Source: Conchocele bisecta
Taxonomy: Eukaryota; Mollusca; Bivalvia; Lucinida; Thyasiridae
DNA: 64,000 bases
Direction: 5' to 3'
NCBI GenBank assembly: GCA_029237695.1
Contig: CM055265.1
Coordinates: 75,402,013 to 75,466,012, forward strand
In this document: positions 11,250 to 21,303 of the stretch, one piece after another
How the letters are laid out: each line of letters starts with the position of its first letter
How positions within the stretch are numbered: the first letter of the stretch is position 1
Position numbers and translations under genes: made by a program
Notes under the pieces: generated by a model
Told to the model about the DNA's origin: nothing
The model's input: only the letters and a program-made list of their open reading frames with translations
The model's database searches: none

Positions 11250-11315
11250 AATCAAGCAGCTTGATTGTCTGAGCCTGAGCTGTAGCTCAGGCTCAGAAAA
11301 TCGAGCTGCTTGATT
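11250..11315. repeat. Hairpin
   Basis: AATCAAGCAGCTTGATT and TGAGCCTGAGCT pair with their complements around a two-base loop. The overlapping 79-residue frame ends inside the palindrome and is not a gene. Confidence 0.75.
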
Positions 11316-11478
11316 CCAAGCACACTATTCATGTATTTGGAATAAGGAAATTGATAAATATTGGCTAGATTAGCGCAGGTGGACGTGCAATACCGCCCAT
11401 ACGTCAGATGGTAATCAATTTAGTCAGGTAATTTTTACTAATTTGCGACATTAAAACGGTTTTAATGGAAGCAATTTA

Positions 11479-11612
11479 CATGAGGCTGGCTTGAGAAGTT
11501 GGGCTCGTGGCTTTTGCGATCAGTGTAGACTCATATAAGCATGCGAATTGATCAGGGTGTATTCGTATCAGAATATACATTGTTCGCCATTCTGTCAGTG
11601 AAACATGCATTG
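11479..11612 (-). repeat. Degenerate family D element
   Basis: GCTTGAGAAGTTGGGCTCGT, GATCAGTGTAGA, TGATCAGGGTGTA and TTGTTCGCCATTCTGTCAGT follow the order of family D in reverse. Confidence 0.5.
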
Positions 11613-12020
11613 CTATTTGATAAAATAGAACGTTAATGTGTAATATGTTATGTCCACCCTTGCGTTTGGTAAATTAATTCACCTCTACCCACACGCAGCA
11701 AAACTGAAATATACTCAACGACAAAAGAAACCGTACAGTTTTTAAAACATGACAACTATATTTTCAAAAGATTTGTAACGTCTGTTTCTATCAAATCTAC
11801 TTTCAAAGGAAAATGCTGAGCCGATACAATAAACAATATGCCGATTGATATTGAATCATAACATGTGAATTGGTGGTTATACCATTTCCGGGTCGTGCAT
11901 GGTTACGGTTGACTGATTCCGTGAAAAATGTCGGCTACGTTAAGCCTCGAGATAACCCAATAAAGCCACGAGGTAACTTGATAATCCAACATGCAGAGCC
12001 GAGATAACGACCAACGAAAT

Positions 12021-12338
12021 CAGTAACCTATTTCACCAACATTGCAAAGTATACTTATCTAGCAAAGTATGCTTTGAGGGAGAAATTTTTAATTTAAGGA
12101 TAAATTTATTAATTTTTATTATACTGAATTTATTACATTATCACAGCCATTTTGGCTGTGCTAATGTTATACATTCAGTATAATAATTCTGCATACGTTT
12201 AATCATCAAATATATGCAGAGTCGTTAGTTCTATATGAAATAATGCATTGCGGGGAAAATAAATGATTACTCCCTCAAAGTATACTTTGCTAGATAAGTA
12301 TACTTTGCAATTTAGATGAAATCGGCTTCGGGTAACTG
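12021..12338. mobile_element. Palindromic MITE, PIF-like family, copy 1
   Basis: The ends CAGTAACCTATTTCACCAAC and GATGAAATCGGCTTC..GTAACTG are imperfect. Inside are paired AAGTATACTTTG boxes, and a central hairpin TTATCACAGCCA/TTTTGGCTGTGCTAA. Related copies at 15792 and 42241 have CTG duplications. Confidence 0.75.
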
Positions 12339-12653
12339 ACGGCATACTGTTTGGATCTACTGCATTCAATTGCATACATTTTGCATGATTACTGTTTAAC
12401 ATCTGTATTCAACATCTATGTCGTATGATAATGTCCTATTGCCATGTTTAAGTGGTGTTAAATAACTATTATTATTACATACACATCTTTTGTTGTTATT
12501 GTATACATGTACCTCTCTTCTCACCCAGATAAGCCAGTATTATTGGACTGTACGGTTTCTTTTGTCGCTGAGTATACATTAGAGTCGGACATACGATTCA
12601 AAATGTGACAATTCATAAACTACATGTAGCGAAAGTACCACACCCAACACAAT

Positions 12654-12883
12654 CAGGCGCGGATACATGGGTCCAGGGGGTCCAGGGGGTCCAGGGGGTC
12701 CGGACCACCCCCCCCCCACCTCCCCCTGCTCCCGGCAAAAAAAATAATCTACAATACTCGAATAGTTGGATGACATTTTTCGTGGCCTAGGTGTCAGGAA
12801 ATCGCATCTGCGGCGATCTGGCATTTACAAATTTCATTGTAATTACAGACACCTCCCTGCGATTATTTCTGTATCAGCGCCTG
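12654..12883. mobile_element. MITE with CAGGCGC ends
   Basis: CAGGCGCGGATACA and TGTATCAGCGCCTG are 13/14 matching inverted repeats. ACAAT directly flanks both sides, but no 8-bp duplication is evident. The interior holds four GGGGGTCCA-type units and a C-run. A fragment with the same end, CAGGCGCGGATCCA, is at 60089. Confidence 0.55.
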
Positions 12884-12917
12884 ACAATATAAGTTACGAT
12901 GATCGTATATATATATA

Positions 12918-13183
12918 GGGGCGTCGGAACAGGTCCGACAGGTCCGGCGACTGCCGGATCAATAATGTTAACATATGTGTGTAATTCATGTATAAACAAA
13001 CGGAACGTAAATATTTTTCTGCAATTTTTCTCATTTCTCATCAAAAGTGTATGTTGTTACCACTCAGTTGAACCGTCTCGGCGAGACGTTTCAACTGAGT
13101 GGTAACAACGTACACTTTGGGTGAATACCGGGGGCACCCAGTAGATTCACCGGAGCAATCGTATGATGCTTCCGGCGCCCCTG
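12918..13183. mobile_element. MITE with AGGGGCGTCGGAA ends and inner hairpin
   Basis: The ends GGGGCGTCGGAA and TTCCGGCGCCCC are inverted repeats. The inner hairpin at 13043-13118 pairs GTTGTTACCACTCAGTTGAA with its complement around CCGTCTCGGCGAG. Confidence 0.6.
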
Positions 13184-13212
13184 ATATAATACACATATAT
13201 AATTAAGTTTCC

Positions 13213-13340
13213 GTCTTAAACGGGTTCTATCCTGCATTTAAACTGCTGCACTGGGGTGGGTGTGGGATGGGGGGGGGGGGATTCCGAAATCAGAACGGAA
13301 TATTTTCATTGAAAACAAAAATATATTCAGCCCTGGTTGC
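13213..13340 (-). mobile_element. Fragment of SINE family S
   Basis: AAACGGGTTCTATCC, AACTGCTGCACTGGGG, a G-run, and CAGAACGGAATATTTTCATT follow the order of family S. Both ends are missing. Confidence 0.6.
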
Positions 13341-13425
13341 GAAATTAACAATACAAGAATTCGGACACGGAAGCGGTATCGCGCCTGCCGAGGCATTTGA
13401 CCGTGTTGTGAAAAAAACAATAACG

Positions 13426-13486
13426 ACGCGGACGACGACGACGACGACACGGACGACTACGACGACGACGCGGACGACGACGACAG
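13426..13486. repeat. (GAC)n microsatellite
   Basis: Imperfect GACGACGACGCG repeats. They hold open a 130-residue plus-strand frame that is not a gene. Confidence 0.8.
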
Positions 13487-13755
13487 AAAAAGCGCCGACT
13501 ATAGTCGCGCTTCTTCTAAAGCAGGCGCGACATAAACAGACAATGTTAACTTATTTGCCTTACAGACAATGTGAACATACGCCCCCAGTGACCTTGACCT
13601 CCTTACTGCTAAGCTCTACCGGTGCTGGTTTACAGTCATATTATACATTCCTTGGCTGACTCATACATACATGTACCATTCCTAAGCATGGATTTGGTCT
13701 ACGGTGGATAAATGCTTCCATATTATTATTGGCTTAGGTATGCAAGAGTTCTGCA

Positions 13756-13828
13756 TCTTTGTAGCCACTCAATCCGTAAAAAAATGCCATACTATGGCAG
13801 TTTTTTACGGATTGAGTGGCTACAAAGA
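13756..13828. repeat. Hairpin
   Basis: TCTTTGTAGCCACTCAATCC and complement surround AAAAAAATGCCATACTATGG. Single copy in the window. Confidence 0.75.
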
Positions 13829-13904
13829 CTGTTGGAGTAATTGAGTAAATGGGGCTTTACATCCGTCTAACAGCAACTTGCTGTCATAAGTATGTTGTGA
13901 CTGG

Positions 13905-14035
13905 AGAAATTTGTATTGTAACATGTGTGACCAGTGTTGACCCGAATCAGGCTGCGCTTTCTCGCGGTCTGATCAGGGTCTGTGAAATCGCAGACTGATC
14001 GGGTCTGCACTGCTTTCGCCATTTTTCTGCCAGTG
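13905..14035 (-). repeat. Family D-related palindrome
   Basis: GACTGGAGAAATTTG, GACCAGTGTTGACCCGA, GCGGTCTGATCAGGGTCTG and TCTGCACTG follow the family D plan with a diverged core. Confidence 0.5.
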
Positions 14036-14076
14036 GCGTACAAATCACGATTCCGACAAACATTATAAAACAGTAG

Positions 14077-14879
14077 AGGCACATGCCCACTCGGTTGGTT
14101 ATAATATACAGTGGGGTCAGCGTGTAAGTGCACACACGAACGAACACGGCAGGTTAGGGAGACAGATAGTTTTGTATATTCTGTAGATATGACATTTTCT
14201 GGCAAAATAAACATTTTTATCCCGTCAACACAGTGCGTATGTGCCGTGAAACATTGTGCCGTTAAACATTTTTGATATCCAGTCAATACTATTTTTGCAT
14301 TTTACAGCCATTTGTAGGTGTTCACGGGATAAATAGTAGGTTAGTGCCGTGAATGGGAAAAAATATCTGGCTCGGCACGGAAACGGGATGTGCTCGGCAT
14401 AGCCTCGCCCATCCCGTTTCCTGAGCCTTGCCAGATATTTTTTTCCCATTCACGGCACTAACCTACTATTCTCTATATTCACCATCACCCCACATATTGG
14501 TTAGCATTAGTATATATTTATATCAGACGTAAATTTCCACACAGATATCAGGGTCGATAACAGTGTTTCATTAAAATGTTAACAGACATTACTATTTATT
14601 CTCTGTATTTATTTAAATGCAATGATAATGCTTTATAATCTGTCGAAAATACTATTTTTTCATGTGTCACATTTAATTAGTATAAATAATTAAAAAATAT
14701 TATGCCTCATTTGCATATGAAAATAGCCCGATACCACCGCAATTCACTATCAGTAAAATAAATTTTACTAAATGATTATATCTGTATAGCGGGCCCTCGT
14801 AATTATTAGAACTGTGGAATAGTAACACAATTATACGCTTATTTAATTCCTATAAAGAACATGTTGTGGACATGTATCT
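14077..14879. mobile_element. MITE family P, copy 3, interrupted by a Q element
   Basis: The left end AGGCACATGCCCACTC and the right end GACATGTATCT are worn family P ends; TTAA survives on the right (14880-14883). The interior is inverted relative to copy 1. It is colinear up to CTGGCAAAATAAACA and resumes at CCCCACATATTGG, with family Q in between. Confidence 0.75.
14219..14486. mobile_element. Hairpin element, family Q, copy 2 (nested)
   Basis: It contains ATCCCGTCAACACAG and a hairpin (14332-14470) whose arms AATAGTAGGTTAGTGCCGTG and complement are almost perfect. The interrupted family P copy shows that it arrived later. Confidence 0.7.
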
Positions 14880-14914
14880 TTAACAAGCCACAGAAGTGCG
14901 CGGACAGATCTACT

Positions 14915-15381
14915 GTCTGTTCCACGTTTTGCTGCCGACGAACATTTGGCCATTAAACACATTAAATCTATAAAATATTTAAAAGTAAGTACTTTTTCAT
15001 CAATAACAAAAAAGTCACCCTCCCCAAAAAATGTTATTTGATGAAATTCCATCAAATATTGATTTTATTGCAAAAAATTGAAAATTGACTCCGAATCCTG
15101 GCGAGATAGCTTGAAAATGATGTAACTAAGAAAACAAGTTAGATTTTGAAAATTGGTCCACGAATAAAAAAAATATTCTATTGTTAGCCCCTATGTTAAA
15201 TTCCCATAGGACAATCGTTTTTTTTTCTCTCAGTGAAATCAATATTTGATGGAATTTCATCAAATAATGTTTTTTTGGGGAGGGTGACTTTTGTTATTGA
15301 TAAAAAAGTACTTACTTTTAAATGTTTTTTAGATTTAATGTGTTTAATAGCTAAACGTTCGTCGGCAGCAAAACGTGGAAC
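14915..15381. repeat. Large foldback, family U, copy 1
   Basis: Arms of about 145 bp (14920-15064 and 15236-15380) are nearly identical inverted copies, with TTCCACGTTTTGCTGCC at the outer edge. They flank a 170-bp core with ATTGACTCCGAATCCTGGCG. The second family member, at 16379, shares the core and the arm edges. Open frames over both arms give the same peptide because the arms are the same sequence; no domain was recognised. Confidence 0.8.
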
Positions 15382-15632
15382 CGTAGGCATACGTAGACGA
15401 GACGCAAAGGCCAAAATGCCAGCCACCGCCATATATACAGACGGGGCATACGAGTTTATGCATTTCATAGGGAAGCAATATAATTGGTCAATGAATAAAT
15501 TATACATCGATCTAAACATGTGTATGCCGGGCAATCGTATAAATAGCATTAGTATGTACTGGGATCGGCCCAGAACGTTCGCCTGACTGCGCATACAGCA
15601 TGAACGTACTTATCGCACAATTTAGTATGAAA

Positions 15633-16160
15633 GTTTGTTTGTTTATTGGTGTTTAACGGCCTATCAACAGCTAAGGTAATGTCTTTTAAGGCTGGGCCAA
15701 CGGGTTCGATCCCTTATTTAACCTGCTCAGAACGGAATATTTACATCGAGAAAAAATATACTCAGCCCTGAAATTAGAATAACCTGACCTGTAGCCGATT
15801 TCACCAACATTGCAAAGTATACTTTTCTAGCAAAGTATACTTTGAGGGAGTAATCATTTATTTTTCATGAAATGCATTATTTCATATAGAACTAACAAAT
15901 GCATATATTTCATGATTAAAAATATGTATAATTATTATACTGAATTTATTACATTATCACAGCCAAAATGGCTGTGATAATGTAATACATTCAGTATAAT
16001 AAAAATTAATAAATTTATTCTAAAATTGAAAATTTCTCTCTCAAAGTATACTTTGCTAGGAAAGTATACTTTGCAATGTTGATGAAATCGGCTACTGGTG
16101 GCAGGTCCATACCACACCAAAGCCACTTGGTCCTTTCCCCTAAAAGTAATAAGTAGTAGG
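15633..16160 (-). mobile_element. SINE family S, split by a PIF-like MITE
   Basis: GTTTGTTTGTTTATTGGTGT, CAACAGCTAAGG, the B-box-like GGTTCGATCCC, and ATTCAGCCCTGAAATTAGA appear before the break at 15791. GGCAGGTCCATACCACACCA continues it from 16098. The far end fades near 16160. Confidence 0.8.
15792..16094. mobile_element. Palindromic MITE, PIF-like family, copy 2 (nested in SINE)
   Basis: It runs TAGCCGATTTCA..TGAAATCGGCTA, flanked by CTG on both sides (15789-15791 and 16095-16097). Other copies of the host SINE read ACCTGGTG, with one CTG, at this point, so the 3-bp duplication is real. A CWG duplication fits PIF/Harbinger insertion. Paired AAGTATACTTT boxes and a central TTATCACAGCCA hairpin make almost the whole element self-complementary. 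Confidence 0.85.
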
Positions 16161-16378
16161 GAAGTAAAACAAAAACAAGATTACGTTTTTATTCATACAT
16201 TTTTAATTGTATTTCCTACAACAAAGCGGTGGTAAAACAATACTATGCGACACATCCTGACAAAACAAAGCTGATTAAAGCAACTATCTGTGTCTCATCC
16301 AAATGTCCAGACGCATACACAAGTTCGACCCCGTGATTTAGTAAATACATGCAGATAACACACATGTACATGTCTATA

Positions 16379-16944
16379 GTCTGTTTCACGAAAGCTGCCC
16401 AAATTTTACGGCTATATAAACAATTCCAAAACAATATTTTGTTCGATAATATTAAATTAAAGGAAAATTTAAGAATGAGCCTTCTTTTTATTTCGTGAAA
16501 TTCGGTCAAATATTGATTTTATTACGAAAAATTAAATTGTCTATGGGAATTTAACATGGGGGAAAAGGAAATGGAGGGAGTTGTGGGAGTTGTGGGAGAA
16601 GTCAAAAAACGAAAAAAATTGGAAATTGACTCCGAAACCTGGCTAGATATCTCGGAAATGATCTAAGAAAACAAAAGTTAAATTTTAAAAATCGGTCCAG
16701 TATCTGAAATTCTAAAAAATGTCCCCATGTTAAATCTCCATAGACATCTTCACTCTGTGAAGATGTCTGGGATTTAACATGGGGAAATTGATTTTTCGCA
16801 ATAAAATCAATATTTGACCAAATTTCACGAAATAAAAAGAAGGCTCATTCTTAAATTTTCCTTTCATTTAATATTATCGAAAATAATATTGTTTTTGAAT
16901 TGTTTATATGGCCGTAAAAATTGGGCAGATTTCGTGAAACAGAC
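16379..16944. repeat. Large foldback, family U, copy 2
   Basis: Arms of about 150 bp begin GTCTGTTTCACGAAAGCTGC and its complement. The core includes ATTGACTCCGAAACCTGGCT, as in copy 1, plus an inner hairpin around GACATCTTCACTCTGTGAAG. The arms match each other far better than they match copy 1. Confidence 0.8.
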
Positions 16945-17002
16945 AGTAAATAAGTACTTCTTTATCCATTTTGAACACTTTTGCTTACAGGTGCCACTGT
17001 CA

Positions 17003-17319
17003 ATATTGGATCTTAGCAAGTCTCTGTCCAAAATTTATATCCCAGTAAACTCCTACGCCGAACGACTTTCCGTAACCGTGAGGCGCAGTTAAAATAATTC
17101 TTAATAAAACGGAAAATAAACACATTTTCTTGATGAATTTATTTCAAATGCTGGAATTATAAGGAATGAATGGCCTTTTTGTGGAATTTATCGGGGATAT
17201 AAACTTGGAAAAGCCGCGGGAATACTGGACGAGGCCTTCCGTCCTTCGTCCAGTATTCCCGCGACTTTTCCAAGTTTATACCCCGATCAATTCCACAAAA
17301 AGGCCATTCATTCCTATAA
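17003..17319 (-). mobile_element. Hairpin-headed element, family T, copy 2
   Basis: The tail comes first in plus orientation (CCAAAATTTATATCCCAG, TTTCCGTAACC), then the hairpin 17161-17319. Its right edge abuts the truncated SINE at 17325. Confidence 0.7.
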
Positions 17320-17382
17320 CAAAATATATATTCAGCCCTGAACTTAGAATAACCCGACTTGGTGCCCGGTCCTCATCACACC

Positions 17383-18006
17383 TGGGGCCCGTTTCACTAA
17401 ACTTCGTACGATTAAATGTGCGTAAGTGCAACATTATGATAGTCTGTGAATTTCACATTGACAATGTTTTCTGGTAAACAATTATTAGATTTACATTTAT
17501 TGAGCAGCCTATGCTCAATAAATGTTTGTTTGTTTGTTTATTGGTGCTTAACGACCTATCAACAGCTAAGGTCATGTAAGGCCGGGCAAACAGGTTCGAT
17601 CCCGTTTTAACCTGCTGCATTGGGGGAAAAATCCCAAAATCAGAACGGAATATTTACATCGAGATACAACATATTCAGCCCTGAAATTAGAATAACCTGA
17701 CCTGGTGCCAGGTCCATACCGCACCAAAGTCACTTGGCCCCTTCCCCTATTTAAAAGTAATACCGGTAGGATTACTCTTATAAGGGGTATAACCAGATTC
17801 AACTGTCACATACAAAATGCCAAAGACGTATGCGAGGGCCAAACCAGGTCTCCAGTCGGGATTCCGGTAAGGATGAAACCCGATCGTTAAATTACCCATC
17901 GCATGCTCCCACCTGCCACCCACCTCAATAAATGTATATCCATCAATTTATATTTCTAGAGATCCTAAATTCTCCCTTACGATCATTTTAGTCGTACGAA
18001 GGCCCC
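17383..18006. mobile_element. Palindromic MITE family B, copy 1, split by a SINE
   Basis: GGGGCCCGTTTCACTAAACT opens it and TTTTAGTCGTACGAAGGCCCC closes it. The central CATTTATTGAGC hairpin is broken by the SINE at 17525. Confidence 0.8.
17525..17923 (-). mobile_element. SINE family S, full length, with 11-bp target duplication
   Basis: CTCAATAAATG occurs at 17514-17524 and 17924-17934, a perfect duplication of family B sequence. On the minus strand the element begins GGTGGGTGGCAGGTGGG and ends CACCAATAAACAAACAAACA, with an AATAAA box in an A-rich tail. That argues for minus-strand transcription. A B-box-like GGTTCGATCCC lies on the plus strand near the tail. Length about 400 bp; no coding capacity. 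Confidence 0.9.
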
Positions 18007-18249
18007 AGAATCACACTCATTAAGTGTAATATGATTAGCATTGTTCTTACTATTGTTATAATGGGTATAAACGGATTCTGAATCAACTATTGCATACCAG
18101 TAAGCCAACATGGACAAGAGGGCCAACCCAGGCATATGGGGATTATGTAAGGAGGAATATATCGTTAAATTGTAATATTAAAGTACTCCATCAAGGAATA
18201 TAGAAGTTATGACATCAATGAGAAACTCCGGCCAACTTCTTAATGTGTG

Positions 18250-18741
18250 TTTGTTTGTTTGTTGGGGTTTAACGGCCTATCAACAGCTAAGGTCATTTAA
18301 GGCCGGGTCAATGGGCTTAGTACTAAATCCCATATATTACCTGTACAAGTACATGTACATGTTCAAGTACATGTACAAATGGGAGAAAATCACAGTCAGA
18401 ACTGAATATTTACAATAAAAAAACTATATATTCAATCCTGAAATCAGAATAATCCTGATCTGATGCCAGGTCCTCGCCACACCAGAATCACTTGGCCCCC
18501 TCCCAAAAGCAGTAGGATCAGTAATAATCTTACTACGTTTATAATGGGCAATAACCCAATTCAACTCCCAGGTAATCTTACTACTTTTATAATGAGCAAT
18601 AACCCAATTCAACTCCCATGTAACAAAAGAGCCAAATATAAAAACGTACCTGAGGGCCAAACCAGGCAAATCTTGATTCCCATGACATGAGGAACCCCAC
18701 CGTTAATTTACGCTGTCACGTTCACCCGACCAACCACCCAA
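18250..18741 (-). mobile_element. SINE family S, subtype 2, with target duplication
   Basis: TTCTTAATGTGTG flanks it at 18237-18249 and 18742-18754. Features are GTTTGTTTGTTGGGGTTTAA, a (CAAGTACATGTA) pair, and an internal duplication of TAATCTTACTAC..CCAATTCAACTCCCA. It ends CCCGACCAACCACCCA. Confidence 0.85.
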
Positions 18742-18881
18742 TTCTTAATGTGTGAAAAAGTTCAAAGTTGTGAAGGTCAAAATGTGAAGGTCATATTAAG
18801 GGCAGCATGGATGTTTGGCATTTGTCCTCTAGTATGATGTATTGAAATATTAATGTAATCCATTAAGGGATATAGAAGTTA

Positions 18882-19239
18882 TTATAGGAATGAATGGCCT
18901 TTTTGTGGAATTTATTGGGGTATAAACTTGGAAAAGTCGCTGGAATACTGGACGAAGGCCGGAAGGCCTCGTCCAGTATTCCCGCGACTTTTCCAAGTTT
19001 ATAATCCCCGATAAATTCCACAAAAAGGCCATTCATTCCTTATAATTCCAGCATTTGAAATAAATCATCAAGAAAATGTGTTTATTTTCCGTTTTCTTAA
19101 GAATTATTTTAACTTCGCCTGACGGTTACGGAAAGTAGTTCGGCATGGGAGTTTACTGGGATATAAATTTTGGACAGAGACTTGCTACGGACCAAGCAAA
19201 TGTTAGGGAATTGTGTAAATATTTTTGTACTGGAATTAT
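18882..19239 (+). mobile_element. Hairpin-headed element, family T, copy 3
   Basis: Hairpin GGAATGAATGGCCTTTTTG..complement (to about 19043), then the 200-bp tail ending TGGAATTATA. It interrupts the tandem repeat between GAAGTTAT and ACAGAATTG; TTATA on both sides may be the duplication. Confidence 0.75.
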
Positions 19240-19619
19240 AACAGAATTGACAAACTCTGGCGAACTTATTAATGTGAATTAACAGTTAAAAGTTGTGACA
19301 GTCAAAATGTCAAGGTCATATTAAGGGCAGCATGGATGTGTGGCATCTGTCCACAAGTATGATGTATTGAAATATTAAAGTAATCTATCAAGCGATATAG
19401 AAGTAATGACAGAATTGAGAAACTCCGGTGAACTTCTTAATGTGTGAAAAAGTTCAAAGTTGTGTCATATTAATGACAGCATGGTTGCGTGGCATTTGTC
19501 CACATATATGCTGTGCTGAAATAATTAAGCAATCCTTCAAGGGATATAGAAGGTATGACATAATTGAGAAACTCAGTCGAACTTCTTAATGTGGCGGACA
19601 CACGGACACACGGAAACAC

Positions 19620-19668
19620 GCACACACAGGGTGGGGGGAAAGGGGGGGGGGAGGGGGGGGGAGGGGGC
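19620..19668. repeat. Purine (G-rich) tract
   Basis: Long runs of G broken by A follow (ACAC)n at the end of the tandem array. Confidence 0.8.
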
Positions 19669-19848
19669 ATAACAAAACACCCACTTTCAATTGTATAAAT
19701 GGACTAGTCTAAGTGACGATTGGATTGATTGGAAAACGTAACATATCACTGTCTATTCTAGTTAGTTAGTGTGTAAAGGGTTATAGGAGACAGTGAACCG
19801 TATTGAATTGAACATCAATAAACTGAGGCTACATGTACATCTGTCCTA

Positions 19849-20090
19849 GGGGCCGTTTCACTAAACTTTGTACGACTAAAATGTTCGCAAGTGCAAAATT
19901 ATGATAGTCTGAAAATTTCAGAATAACAATGTTTTCTTGTAAACAATTATTGGATTTACATTTATTGAGCATAGGCTGCATATGCAGCCTATGCTCAATA
20001 AATGTAAATCCACCAATTGAAATTTCCGGACGATCCTAAATTTGCACTTACAAACATTTTAGTCGTACAAAGTTTAGTGAAACGAGCCCC
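19849..20090. mobile_element. Palindromic MITE family B, copy 2
   Basis: GGGGCCGTTTCACTAAACTT to AAGTTTAGTGAAACGAGCCC, with the central hairpin TTTATTGAGCATAGGCTGCA and complement. Near full length. Confidence 0.85.
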
Positions 20091-20681
20091 AGTTTTGAGA
20101 TGTTCTGCTGCAATATGTCACAGAATAATAACTAAGATTAAATATTAAATACCATCGACATAAAGAATATACGTCTACATGTCTACAAACATAATACAGG
20201 TATTCGATGTGAAAGACGCATTGATGCACAAACAATATAATGACAAAGACATTTGCATAATGGGAAAAGCTACTACCTGCCATATATACATCCAGCGTCG
20301 TGGCGCGGATCGTGCAAAAACACGTACACTGTACAGGTGTACAGGTATGATAATTAGCTATAGTATTTAATTTAGTATGCACGGATCAATGGTTTCCCTG
20401 CAATGGTGGGGTGGGTGAGGTGCAGGGATACCTGAATGAATAAACAGTAACACATTGACAGAGGCGGGAATTAGACAGCAAAATAAAATCTGGGTGTCCA
20501 CCAGTCAGCCTGTCACATCGGACAAACAGGACAAGGCTGCTCACGTCTAAAGGGAATTAGACAGTAATTCATTTCTTATTGACATGATTCGTTTGTTTGT
20601 TTATTGACATGATACGTATATATGTCTAAATCATGTATATATGTCTAAATCACGGGGGTTGTACGCCACCCCTCCCATTCC
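20091..20681. other. No gene seen
   Basis: Open frames on both strands overlap each other and show no motif or splice signal. A short GTTTGTTTGTTTATTG near 20589 may be a SINE tail scrap. Confidence 0.4.
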
Positions 20682-20870
20682 AGGGCCCTGTTTCACTGAA
20701 ATGTAGGATCGTCTGGAAATTTCAATTGATGGATTTACATTTATTGAGCATAGGCTGCATGCCTATGCTCAATAAATGTAAACCCAATACTTAGTTAACA
20801 TAGTTAATGTGAAATTTACAGTTGGCACATACGATTTTAGTCGTAAAAAGTTTAGTGAAACGTCCGCCCC
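20682..20870. mobile_element. Palindromic MITE family B, copy 3 (deleted)
   Basis: AGGGCCCTGTTTCACTGAAA to AAAGTTTAGTGAAACGTCCG with the central GCATAGGCTGCATGCCTATGC hairpin shortened. The left arm has lost about 50 bp. Confidence 0.75.
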
Positions 20871-21046
20871 CCCCCTCCCCCACCCCCCCCTGGGCGGGGA
20901 GGACATAACTAGATTCAGTAGCATACATAAATATGCAAGTCAGTCGCTCCAAACAAACCAAACAAGGGTCAGGCTGTACCAATGTACGGTAGATCAGGAT
21001 CTGGGTGGGTTAACAATCATGTAGGCCACATTTCACCAGTAACAGT

Positions 21047-21269
21047 CACATATGAGACACGTCATGCGATTTTGTACCTTCGGACATCTGCGTCATTTCA
21101 TGAAATACGTTTACAAAATGTACAATATTTTCCGTAAATGGCATGTACTCTCAAAATATTGTCAACTTTTGACTTATTAATGAAAAATAATGTAAACTTT
21201 TGTAAACTTATTTAAAGAAATTACGCAGATGTCCGAAGGTACAAAATCGCATGGCCTGTCTCATATGTG
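21047..21269. mobile_element. Palindromic MITE, family J, copy 1
   Basis: CACATATGAGACACGTCATG and CATGGCCTGTCTCATATGTG are inverted ends. Next inside are TGTACCTTCGGACATCTGCG and complement. Related copies at 44964 and 27643. Confidence 0.75.
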
Positions 21270-21303
21270 GCAGACTGGAAAAATGGGGCCTGTGGGTTTT
21301 GTG

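Larger units (their letters stand above)
17325..18172 (-). mobile_element. Old SINE family S copy, host of two nested insertions
   Basis: TATATATTCAGCCCTGAACT, CCCGGTCCTCATCACACC, then (after 18006) AGAATCACACTC, GGACAAGAGGGCCAACCC and TAAGGAGGAATATATCGTTA are in family S order. It is cut on the left by element T and split by family B. Confidence 0.65.
18190..19600. repeat. Tandem repeat of about 160 bp, broken by two insertions
   Basis: Units contain TATAGAAGTTATGACA, GAGAAACTCCGGCGAACTTC and AGGTCATATTAAGGGCAGCATGG. Four or so diverged units remain around SINE 18250-18741 and element T 18882-19239. The array ends in GGACACACGGACACACGG. Confidence 0.65.

Noticed and set aside
12654..12883. 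8-bp duplication around the CAGGCGC element
   Set aside because: Only ACAAT is shared; the octamers AACACAAT and ACAATATA do not match.
13267..13659. 130-residue plus-strand frame with a threonine-rich stretch
   Set aside because: It is held open by a (GAC)n microsatellite read in one phase and begins inside a SINE fragment.
15196..15594. Paired frames on both strands of the U1 foldback
   Set aside because: Frames on both arms mirror each other because the arms are inverted copies; no domain recognised.
17590..17600. tRNA gene suggested by GGTTCGATCCC
   Set aside because: The B-box-like motif recurs in every SINE S copy without a cloverleaf; no true tRNA gene was seen.
17375..18016. 8-bp target duplication ATCACACC/ATCACACT around family B copy 1
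   Set aside because: The host SINE naturally reads ..CACACCAGAATCACTT, so the resemblance is part of the SINE and not a duplication.
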